NCBI RefSeq assembly: GCF_023343835.1
Contig: NC_064439.1
Location: 35,596,508-35,660,507, forward strand
Reading direction: 5' to 3'
Length of the DNA stretch: 64,000 nucleotides
From: Lagopus muta
Lineage: Eukaryota > Chordata > Aves > Galliformes > Phasianidae
Shown: piece by piece, positions 49,486-58,800 of the stretch
Layout: every line of letters starts with the position of its first letter
Position numbering within the stretch: the first letter of the stretch is position 1
The notes under the pieces: generated by a model
Told to the model about the DNA's origin: nothing
Database searches by the model: none
Seen by the model: the letters and a program-made list of their open reading frames with translations, nothing else
Translations under genes and position numbers: made by a program

Positions 49486-50794
49486 ATGTACCTCTTGATT
49501 ACATTTTTTGGTTGCAATAGTGTTATGTTTTGTGTTGTTGTGTGTGTGGGCGGTGATTGGTATCAGTCCTTGGATCTGTTAAACTTCACAACTGGGTTCA
49601 GGGTTTTTTACAGGTCATCCTGGCTTACTGGTACTCCCTGCACGGTGATACCATTTCTTTTGACCCCTTCTTTCACCCCTTTTTACCAAACTGATTATGA
49701 TTTCCATGTAATTCCTCCACAGTGTTTCCAAATTCCTAACAAACTGGGAAATGAATCAAGGGACCCATCTAATATCTGTTAGATGTGGTCACAAAAGAAA
49801 TCTATCATAAAGCCTTTTGCACTGATGCTTTTCAGTGTCACATCAGTCTAGGAGTTCCATCCAAAACATGGTTGTTGGAAAGTGCCTAAGTTTTAAAAAG
49901 AGATGTGTATGTTTCTGGGATTACCCCTCTTTGATGGTTTGTACTGTGGGGGTATCCTGCACACACTGTCCTGTGAAAAGTTCTGTGGACTGTAAACAAT
50001 ACTTGAACTTGCCAAACTAATATTTGTATCTCTTAGCATTTGAATTGCTTTGGAAATGCTCAAGTGGAAAGTTCTCGAGACACTAAATCATCTTAGAAAA
50101 CATTGCATGGCAAGTCCACATATTGTCAAATTAGATTAGATACGCTTTTTGTGAATTAACTGAAGTGTAATATTGTATGACTATTCATAAACACCACAAC
50201 CTCTACTGAAGAATTCCCATCTGGATCCTGGCTTACACTGGGAGTTCCTGGGTGGGGAAAGCAGCTGACACAAATACCTAAGTTTGTTTTACTTATTTGT
50301 TTATTAATATTGGTTATTGTTAAATGTGTGGTCATTGCTAAATGTATGGTTATCTCTTTTCACTTTCTACCTTTAATTCATCATGTAACATTCATTTCAC
50401 CACTCCTGAGGTATCACCGAGTGGTGTCTGTGGCAAATTGAATGATTCTAATTGTTGTCTAAAGATTGATGATAATGGTAAAGTTGTTAAACAAATTGCC
50501 CAGGGTATATGAAAAATAGCCCATGTTCCTGTCCAAACCTGGAAAGGCCCAAACTTTGATCGCTTTCCCTGGCTTCCAGGTGGTCCATGGGTCAAACGTG
50601 TCCTATTATATCTGCTGTGTGTTGTTGCAGCTCTTATGTTTGTACCTTGTATGATTCCATGTTTTATTCAATTTATACAACGTGTTGTATCCTCCATGTA
50701 CTTTGTAACCACTTCAACCAATGATGGACAAGTCCAACAGATCAGGGCAACATTTGTAACCAAGCCCAAGAAATCTTATATAGTAATTGTGTAA
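49486..50794 (+). pseudogene. Env-like remnants with two membrane-anchor segments
   Basis: Broken frames read like a retroviral envelope glycoprotein. An early piece (49486-49782, 98 codons) starts hydrophobic and has cysteines. A piece near 49925-50018 has CTHCPVKSSVDC. A WGKQLTQIPKF stretch near 50258-50290 runs into a hydrophobic FVLLICLLILVIVKCVVIA span. A second tryptophan-rich stretch (FPWLPGGPW, about 50563-50589) runs into LLYLLCVVVAALMFVPCMI and then an amphipathic cytoplasmic-tail-like end that stops at TAA 50792-50794. Two anchors suggest either duplication or two env-derived pieces. Stops and frameshifts break everything. The assignment is by topology only. Confidence 0.5.
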
Positions 50795-50800
50795 CGATTA

Positions 50801-50879
50801 TCTTCCCCTTCTCCTCCTCCTCTTTCTCTCTTGCTTGTTTGCTGTCTTTTCATTTTCCCCCTTTTCTTTTCCTCACCAC
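50801..50879 (+). repeat. Pyrimidine-rich tract
   Basis: CTCCTCCTCC, CTTTCTCTC and CCCCCTTTTC-type runs lie between the env-like end and the LTR. Confidence 0.7.
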
Positions 50880-50924
50880 CATGGAGGGTTACTTATGCTT
50901 CATTTCAAGCAATCTTTGAGCCAC

Positions 50925-50931
50925 GGGGTGG
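50925..50931 (+). promoter_or_regulatory. Putative polypurine tract of the ENS-1-like element
   Basis: GGGGTGG directly precedes the TGTGAGAAT start of the LTR. It is short but correctly placed and resembles the tract of the neighbouring provirus (GGGGTGGAG). Confidence 0.5.
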
Positions 50932-51536
50932 TGTGAGAATCCTTCTCTGTTTTTTGGCTCAAAGCTTGCTTCCTGAGGTGTTTCTTGTGATAAGACTCTG
51001 ATTGATTTGTTGAGGAGGCAACTAATGGGTGCTGACAATGGATATCGCCTTGGGAACATTTGAAAGCCCTTTCCTCCAGAGCTCCTTGCTCTATAGAAGA
51101 GCGGATGAGAGTGCTCAGGAGTGTTTACTGGCGGAAGATCTGGCCTGTGACAAAACAGCTCCAGCTAGGTGTGGGAAAATTGGGGAACGATACCATCGTG
51201 TCCTGTGAGAAACAGGATGCAGATGGGTACCCCTGCTCCCTCTTATCTGCTGGCAAGGCCCGGAAGATGGGAACAAAGGAGTTTCTGCTGAGATCCCAGA
51301 GCCAGAAGCTGCCTCTCAGAGGAGAGCTGACTCAACCACTTTGGATTTGAGCTGTCACTCCAAAGATAGCTGACTTCACCACTTTGAAACCGTTGAAAAG
51401 GGGCCATCATCACCATGGTTGTTGTCGTCGTTGTCAACAGGACAACTCTGCCTGACGACCCACCGCTACTGAAGATCAAAGACTGAACTACGAACCTCGC
51501 TGGATCCATGGTGGTGACTATGTCCCTCTTGCTGCC

Positions 51537-51543
51537 TATAAAG
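51537..51543 (+). promoter_or_regulatory. TATA box in the ENS-1-like LTR
   Basis: TATAAAG sits about 114 bases upstream of an AATAAA signal inside the LTR, in the canonical U3 position. Confidence 0.65.
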
Positions 51544-51656
51544 ACTCCTTGCCTCTTCTTTCCTATCTTTTCTATCGCCCTCCTTCCCTTTCCCCATTAC
51601 CCTAATTCATAATAGTGTCCGCCCTCCCCTTCCCCATTTCCCTGATTAAGATTTGT

Positions 51657-51662
51657 AATAAA
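51657..51662 (+). terminator. Polyadenylation signal in the ENS-1-like LTR
   Basis: AATAAA lies about 100 bases before the LTR end and is followed by a short G/T-containing stretch. Confidence 0.6.
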
Positions 51663-51761
51663 CTGGTCGGACCAACATTTGAACCGTTGCTTCTTAATCT
51701 CAGGCCGGGTATATAGATAATAAAAGAACCTCCTCTCCCTCCTATAAATTGGAGCGAGACA

Positions 51762-52727
51762 TCTGTCTTGGGACCGGTGCTCTTTAACATCTTTATTAAT
51801 GACATCGATGAGGGAATTGAGTGCACCCTCAGCAAGTTTGCTGGCGACACCAAGCTGAGTGGTGTGGTTGATACGGTGGAAGGAAGGGATGCCATTCAGA
51901 GGGACCTCGACAGGCTGGAAAGCTGGGCTTGGGTGAACCTAATGAGGTTCAACACGGCAAAGTGCAAGGTTTTGCATTTGGGCCGGAAGAACCCCAGGCA
52001 CCTGTACAGGCTGGGAGGAGTGGTCCTTGAGAGCAGCTCGGCAGAGAAGGACCTGGGGGTCCTGATGGACGAGAGACTGAACATGAGCCAGCAGTGCGCT
52101 CTGGCAGCTCGAAAGGCAAATGGGATCCTGGGCTCCATCAGGAGAGGGGTGGTCAGCAGGGACAGGGAGGTGATTGTCCCTCTCGGCTCTTGTGAGGCCC
52201 CATCTGGAGTACTGTGTCCAGGTGTGGAGCCCTCAGTACAAGAAAGACATAGAGATTTTGGAAAGGGTCCAGAGGAGGGCGACTAAGATGATCAGGGGGC
52301 TGGAGCACCTCCCCTATGAGGACAGGCTGAGGGAGTTGGGCTTGTTCAGCCTGGAGAAGAGAAGGCTGCGGGGTGACCTCATTGCAGCCTATCAATACCT
52401 GAAGGGAACCTACACCCAGGAGGGGAGTAAACTCTTCAAAAGGGCTGACAACAGCAGGACTAGGGGAAATGGTTTTAAGTTGAAGGAGGGAAGATTTAGG
52501 TTGGATGTTAGGGGGAAGTTCTTTACTAGGAGAGTGGTTAGGCCCTGGAACGGGCTGCCCAGGGAGGTTGTGGATGCCCCGTCCTTGGACGCGTTCAAGG
52601 CCAGGTTGGACGGGGTCCTGGGCAACCTGATCTGAATGTGTATGTTTGGTGGCCCTGCTAGGCAGGGGGGTTGGAACTACGTGATCCTTGAGGTCTCTTC
52701 CAACCTGGGTGATTCTGTGATTCTGTG
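51762..52727 (+). mobile_element. CR1 LINE fragment, RT palm to octamer tail
   Basis: The fragment begins within the RT block [12 protein letters not shown]. The frame 51768-52286 (172 codons) continues through [14 protein letters not shown], where the catalytic DD position reads GD, then [21 protein letters not shown] frameshift near 52180 moves the C-terminal RT to the frame ending at 52633-52635 ([43 protein letters not shown]). The 3' UTR ends in two ATTCTGTG octamers at 52712-52727. Preservation resembles that of the EN fragment at 46.6 kb, so the two may be halves of one CR1 copy with the part in between lost. Confidence 0.92.
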
Positions 52728-52997
52728 AAAACCTGCTTGGGTTGCATCAAATATTCATTATGTTATGTAAGAAAGGAGACTGTCATGGGAAAAGTGTCTA
52801 AATATTTGTCAACTTTAAAAGATAAACCTCTTTCTTTCAACAAGGATGGCTTAAAGAGACTTTTTTTTTTTTTTTAATAAAATATGGCTGGCTGTGACAT
52901 GTCTATTCACCTTCTACCACCAAAACAGAAATTTTTTGTTCACAAACACCTCAGTCTCATATTGTAGGTGTGAGATAATCTGAATTACAGCTGTATT

Positions 52998-53044
<47 letters not shown>

Positions 53045-54524
53045 AGTTCACTTTAGAGAAGCATCGTATTAGTAGTGGACAGAAAGTTTAACCAGCTTAA
53101 AATGGTCACTATGCATCTCTCTCAATGTTTCTATGATCTACTGCTATGGGTGATAGGTATGTTGGCAGAGATGCTAAATACTGGCACGAGACTGATAGCC
53201 AACAAGTACTGTAAGGGAAAGTTAAAAAGAACTTTGTGATTCTGTGAAATTTAAGATACCAGCAAATTTTGAGCATTCAGTTAAATTTCTTGGTAGAAAA
53301 CAGAGCCATGAATGTAGTTCTTGAACAAGTCAATATTATAGTTATTTACTTGGTGGTTTTATTATTTGGGTGTATGGTTTCTTAGAAATCTCACTTGCAG
53401 CTAATTTCTCTAATAATAAATCCAGTTTTTGGCAGAACAAATGAGAAAGGCTAACTATAAGTAGATGCCTCCTTGTCGAGCTTGTAAAAAAGCAGATTTT
53501 TGTGGCTGCTCTATATGGTTGTCTGACTGCATCTTCTCAGGATCCTTCTTCACTTGGGCTGTGCATTTCAGCTCAGAATCTCCCCTTGGTTCTTGAAGTG
53601 TGCAAGGCAGCTATGTGCTGGGTCATGCAAACCACGGATGTGAATCCAGCTATGCATCTAAGTTCCTAGTTGAGCTCTGGATACGTCTATGACTGTTAAA
53701 GTCTCTGCCATGCCACAGAAGGTTTCATGGTCTCCATGGAAGCCACCACCTTGCTGCTAATGGGTTGCTGCTTAAGGAGACAATTCTCAGCAGTACAACA
53801 ATGTCCTGCAAGACAAAGTTATGCAAGTTTTTACTTCCCTGGTGCAGCACAGTATCTGTCCTTCCTCTGTTATATCCAGAATGTCAGAAATACACAACAG
53901 TTTTATGCTTCTTCTCTGATTTCACTTGATGACTCCACAGAATATTCTTCCTTGAGCTATGTGTAGTTGAACTTCAATTTGAAACAGAAAGGGGATGCTC
54001 TCATCCAGAAAATATTTAACATTTCAAATGCAATAGCCAATATGAAACAAAGCCCTGTGAAAATGAAAAGTCACAAAGGAACCTTTCCCCAGACCAGGAA
54101 AAAAAGGTTAGAAAACTCACCTGTGGTATGAGGTGCTGAAGTTCACATCCCAAATTGTTCACAGCGTGGGTCACAACCTCAGCTGAATATTAACCGAGCT
54201 AATAGTTAAGCATTGCACTCTCCATGTCTCAGAGCTGGATTACATACATTTTCCCACTACAGCTGCATCTCCTTTCCAAATATGAGCAAACTAGATACAT
54301 TTTGAAAGAAAAATTTTAAGTTTGAAGAATAAAAATAACATTTCATATGAACATTCCTGACTGGCTTTCATGCCAGGCAAAACACTAAAAATTTATTTTT
54401 AAATAGCCTATAATCAGTTCCTATTATGATAGAAGGTAACTTTATAAATAGATTTTTATGTTCTCAATGGATTATTATTTTTGATAGTTGATTTTAGTAC
54501 TAATTCCTCTCAGTCTTTTAAATT
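52728..54524. other. AT-rich DNA, no gene recognised
   Basis: Contains the 38-A tract at 53002-53039 and a T-run at 52861-52875. Short frames (for example 53727-53966) have no recognisable motif. Confidence 0.5.
53002..53039 (+). repeat. Poly-A tract (38 A)
   Basis: An uninterrupted run of 38 A is followed by GAGGAA. It is the same length, with the same next six bases, as the tract at 40474-40511. Confidence 0.9.
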
Positions 54525-54800
54525 GAGAATATTTAGTTTAGAAAAGAGAAGACTCAGTGAACAGCCTTCAGATACTTTAAAAGCTCCTTTGACAATCTGG
54601 TAATAATTTGCTCTTCACAGATAAAGGAGTAGTAATGGACTTAAATTGCATCAAGGAAAGTCCAGGTTAGTCATTATCATACACTTTCTAAATGGTAAGG
54701 GGACAGTAAATTCCTGAAACACTCTGCTTGGGAAAAGTATGGTTCATTATTGCAGGTCACAAAGAATGGGTTTGGTAAGGAGCGATAAATAGAAGAGTAG
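54525..54800 (+). mobile_element. Ancient CR1-superfamily LINE fragment
   Basis: Decayed plus-strand similarity to the end of CR1 ORF2: 'tttagaaaagagaagactca' corresponds to the LEKRRLR stretch, 'agtaatggacttaaattgca' and 'caaggaaagtccaggtta' to the G-KL--GRFRLD stretch, and 'ctgaaacactctgcttggg' to the W--LP-E-like stretch. No frame is preserved and no tail is seen. Confidence 0.5.
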
Positions 54801-54885
54801 ACGTAGATGATGGTGCTTTGGAGTAGAAGGATGAAAGAGACATTGTCTTCAGGTCTCCTCTTCTCTGAAACACAGAACCTACACC

Positions 54886-54938
54886 AAAAATAAATAAATA
54901 AATAAAAAATAATATATATATATATATATATATATATT
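54886..54938 (+). repeat. Compound (AAAT)n-(TA)n microsatellite
   Basis: Several AAAT units are followed by about 13 TA units, likely length-variable. Confidence 0.9.
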
Positions 54939-55289
54939 TCTCAAAAGGATTTTCTTACATCTGTGTGAGAATCACCTCTACATGTATAAAAGGTTTTGAA
55001 TACTGAAACATTCAGTGCTGCACCCTGCCCTTTCTAGAAATAAAATAAGATTTCCTGGGCATCAATTTCCCACTCTGTCATTACAGTAAATATGATTAAA
55101 TCACATATATGACACTTAGCAGCTCATTTCCATAATTACTCAATTACTTTTCTTCAGCTTTTTAAAGTATTTTCCGGAATTTGGGTCTTGTTAAATGCAA
55201 TTTTATAAAGGCTTTAAAAAAAAATTGAAATCCTAGACCAGCATACCTTGTAATGGATCGTATGATGACAGAAGCATGGAGAAAGTGAT

Positions 55290-55760
55290 GCTTGAATGAA
55301 TTTTCACCTCCCTCAGCCTTCTGGTCACACTTTTGTTGTAGCCTGTGAGGGACACTACTGACTCACATTCAGCTTACCATCTACTAGTACTTCCAAGTCC
55401 CTTCCAGCAGGGCTGTGCTTAGTCCTTTCATCTCCCAGCTTGTACTGGTAGTGAGGTCTGCCTCAACCCAGGTGCAAGACCTTGCCCTTGGATTTGTTGA
55501 ACCTCATGAGTTTCACCAGAGCAAACTGCTTGAACTTGTCTAGGTCTCTTTGAATGGCATTCCATCCCTCAGCGCATCAATTGAACCACACAGCTTGATG
55601 TCATCACAAACTTGAGGAAAGTACAGCTGATCCTACTGTTGATGTATTTGATGAAGGTCTTAAAAAGCACCAGTCCCAGTACTGACCACTAAGGGATACC
55701 ACGCATTACTGATCTCCACCTGGACAATGGGCCAGTGATCAGCACTCTGTGTCCATTAAC
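55290..55760 (-). mobile_element. CR1 LINE fragment, RT region
   Basis: On the minus strand the CR1 RT palm and the following stretch are readable in broken frames: 'cagtactgggactggtgctt', 'tgtactttcctcaagttt', 'caaagagacctagacaagtt' and 'atgaggttcaacaaatcc'. The catalytic DD region is disrupted ('gtgatgacatcaagctgtg'). The fragment is truncated at both ends: at 55290 before the C-terminal RT end, and near 55760 within a GC-poor segment that leads into a poly-A tract. Confidence 0.82.
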
Positions 55761-55794
55761 ACTTTATAGCCTTTTTTCCCTGAACTTCTTCATT

Positions 55795-55818
55795 AAAAAA
55801 AAAAAAAAAAAAAAAAAA
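55795..55818 (+). repeat. Poly-A tract (24 A)
   Basis: An uninterrupted run of 24 A lies beside the 5' edge of the minus-strand CR1 copy. Confidence 0.88.
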
Positions 55819-58800
55819 GAACAAAATCAATATGTAAACCTCCAAGTGAATCAACTTAGTTTTACTGTGTACAAAGGACATAAAAGTAGGTGCAGGAACA
55901 GTGGTTATTTCCAGTCCTTGGATATGAAGCAGTTTGTTTTAATCAGTTCAAAATGGAGTTCCCCTGGTTTGCATGAGACACCTCTGGAAAAAAATACCAC
56001 AGGGACTTAAATTACATAACAAGCCTTTAAAAATAGGTGAAGTTTGGAACTTGAATTGAACTAGACCATGTTAAATAGATGCAGAAGAGACATTTTCAAC
56101 ATGGAAATTTATGTCAGCTATATTCAGTGAGTGCAGATGTTCTGGCCTAGCCTTGCATATAGTATATAAGAACTATTTACTATTTCTTCAGATATCAAAG
56201 AGAAACATTAAACACACAAACCAGTCCCTCAGGAGTTTTCAGTATTCACAAGCTCCTTATTTATATAGAGATAAAAGACACCTGCAGCTATACCTCATTA
56301 GAAGAAAAATGACCTTCAGTGACCAATAAAGCTAATCAAAGAAAATATTTTTGTTTCTTTCTTTCCACCCACCCCCTCCGCCCCCCCAAGGAGCACATCA
56401 CTTCCCACATTTTCCCTCAGAGAGGCAGTCAGGATAGATTTTGGTAGTAAGAATGTGATTAGCCTTCCTCAGACTTCTCTCTGTTAATTAAAGTGTACTG
56501 TGTACTGTGTACATAACATCTATGCTTGTGTACAATAGGATGCAAATGAAAAGAAATTACAATACCATTTTTAAAGGGTAAACAAAACTGTTTGTTAGTG
56601 CAGCATTCAGTAAATTAAGTACAGTGCTAAACTCACCTGATAACATAAGGTCTCAGAAAATAGTGATGATGGTAGCTAAACAAGCAAACTGCTAGACTAA
56701 AGTGATAGGGTTGCTTTCTATTTCTATCTGTCTGCCCACTTACAACAGAGACTCATTTTCTCATATTTAGATCCATAACCTTGTATTTATTATGTTGTCA
56801 AGACCAAATATTCCTATGTTGGACACACCTAATTTTTGTGGATGATAAAATATCTCATTTTGATTTATCCTAAACTTGAGGTAAATAATCCCTTGCTCAA
56901 AAATGTCTTGAAGACATTTCCATAGTTCTTGGCTTTTGTATTTACTGCGATGGATGTTAGAAGCTACTTCATATCATCACAATTGTCCTGCTGAGACAGG
57001 TAATTCAAGGGAAGCATTCAGAGGAGCACAATTAATACATCCACCCAAAGTACTCGTATAACTCCAATTCTCAAAGTATGAACTGCACATGCTCTTGTTT
57101 AGCCTCACGTGATCTCTGAAAAACAGAGAGTTACTGCCATCCTTATTTATATTCTATATAAAAATTCAGAAACGTAAAATAAATGCAGGTTGTCCATGAG
57201 ATCTCTAACAAAACAAACTGCAGCACAAATCCATGAATTTAACTCCAATTTTATTGGATTCTTCCTTTTCTCACTTCTGTGATGTGTCTATCTCTCAAAG
57301 TGCTGGCAGCAGCAGCAAAATCAGGACATTAGGAAAATCTGAAGACAAATAAACATAAGTAGGAGAGCTGACAGGAGCAAGTGAGGAGGCAGAAGTAACT
57401 CAGTTCATAGAGTGCGCATTTTCTTATATATTTTTAGTACATTTTAAAGAGCAAACAGGTATTTTATACAACAGAAGAAATGGTAGCAGCAAAGAACTTC
57501 TTTCCAGTGAAACAAATTGAAAATGTAGTGTTTTGAACTGCTCATTCTACTAGTCCAGACAGCTCAGTATCTTTTTCTTTTGTTTCATTTCACAAGAGAA
57601 ATCAAACAAAGGACATGGCTTAGCTTTTTCCTTACTGTTCCATCTTCTCTTAAAAATTGCTGTTCTTCTATTCCCAAAGCCCCCCTGATGGATAGTTCAA
57701 GGCAAGGTCCAGAAGCAGTCTAAACAGTTTGAGTTGCTTTGATGATTGATGCCACTGGAGTCAGAAAGCTTTTGAAAAAAATGAAACATGCTGTTGACAA
57801 AACTATAGAAAGGCTTTACTGGCTTCTTTAATATGGATCACTCTTATTTTAAAATATAACAGAATTTGAGTCCACACGAAGTCTGTGAAAAGAAAAGAAA
57901 CCACTCAGTACAGTGTGTTATGAGGAAAACAGTACTGGGAATGATCCTGAGGCTGTTTCTTCCTATAGCCAGTTCAAACTCACTTTTAGTCTTTAGCCAG
58001 AAGTTTAGATCACACAGACAGGGTTCTGGATCCCACAGCTAAGACAATGATGCCAAACTTATCCAAAAAGCTCCAGACCCCACGGTTAGTGACTGACTTG
58101 AGGTCATCTCCAGTTGAAATTTTTCAGAGTGACCTCCTGTCACGTCTTGCCTGTAAGGAAAAAGGAAGGGGCAATCAGATTCACAAATATTCCTGGTTAC
58201 AAGAAGGTAAATGATATGCAAAGGTCTACACACAATCACCAACTTTAATGAGAATTTAACACAGTTTAAATGAGAAGCATACCATGGAAAGTCAGAAAAT
58301 ATTTTATTGGTCCTTTGCATCCTCTACATAATTTACATGCAAGAATGCAATCAGAAACCAATATTTCACTTATCTCAAATGTATGGCACTGGTGGGTGAG
58401 AGATCACCAAGGAAAAATTCAGCTCAGGATTTTCCACAGTCTAGACCATCTGACCCCAGTCACCTTTGTCTGAGCACTGTCAAAACTGGAAGCATTATAT
58501 ACTAGTGTTTCTGGAGCTGTTACAATTTTCATCTACACTCTTAGAAGAAGTACAGGTACAGAGAGTTCATCAGCTTGGGTTCTTTATGCTCTGTATGCAA
58601 TGAATTTGCTCTTCAGCACTTCTTAATTGATGCTGAACAAGAAAGCCTTCCACTTCATCACTTCTCACCTCAGACTGCTACTAGCTTTGGCAGTGGAAGT
58701 TCCATAAAATAGTCTAGTAGTCTTTATTTTAGTTGTTTCTTGTTTGTTCTGTGAGAAGACTTTGTCTTTAATAGAGTCCCATTGGACCTCTCTTGGTTGT

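Larger units (their letters stand above)
47434..51761 (+). mobile_element. ENS-1/ERNI-like (Soprano-type) retroelement, 5' LTR and pol missing
   Basis: The order is: gag-like ORF (47434-48981), unassigned segment, env-like remnants to 50794, pyrimidine-rich tract, PPT-like GGGGTGG (50925-50931), and one 830-bp LTR (50932-51761). No 5' LTR, primer site or RT/integrase is present. Flanks are a CR1 endonuclease fragment on the left and a CR1 RT-to-3'-end fragment on the right, in the same orientation. The layout of a single ORF followed by env remnants and an LTR agrees with what I recall of the galliform ENS-1/ERNI family. The name is from memory of the family, not from a search. Confidence 0.7.
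50932..51761 (+). repeat. 3' LTR of the ENS-1-like element
   Basis: TGTGAGAATCC to GCGAGACA gives TG...CA boundaries and 830 bp. A TATAAAG box lies at 51537-51543 and an AATAAA polyadenylation signal at 51657-51662, about 120 bases apart as expected for U3-R. A second AATAAA follows at about 51719-51725. U3 is GC-richer than the surrounding DNA and contains a GTTGTCGTCGTTGTC stretch. ENS-1 LTRs are known as early-embryo promoters. If this copy retains activity, transcription would run rightward into the CR1 3' half. Confidence 0.72.

Noticed and set aside
51060..51350. 96-codon open frame inside the ENS-1-like LTR
   Set aside because: It lies in U3, where no coding is expected, and overlaps opposing frames; it reflects GC-richer LTR composition.
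53230..53250. TTTGTGATTCTGTGAAA, an octamer-like CR1 tail
   Set aside because: Only about one and a half octamers with no CR1 UTR on either side; chance is sufficient.
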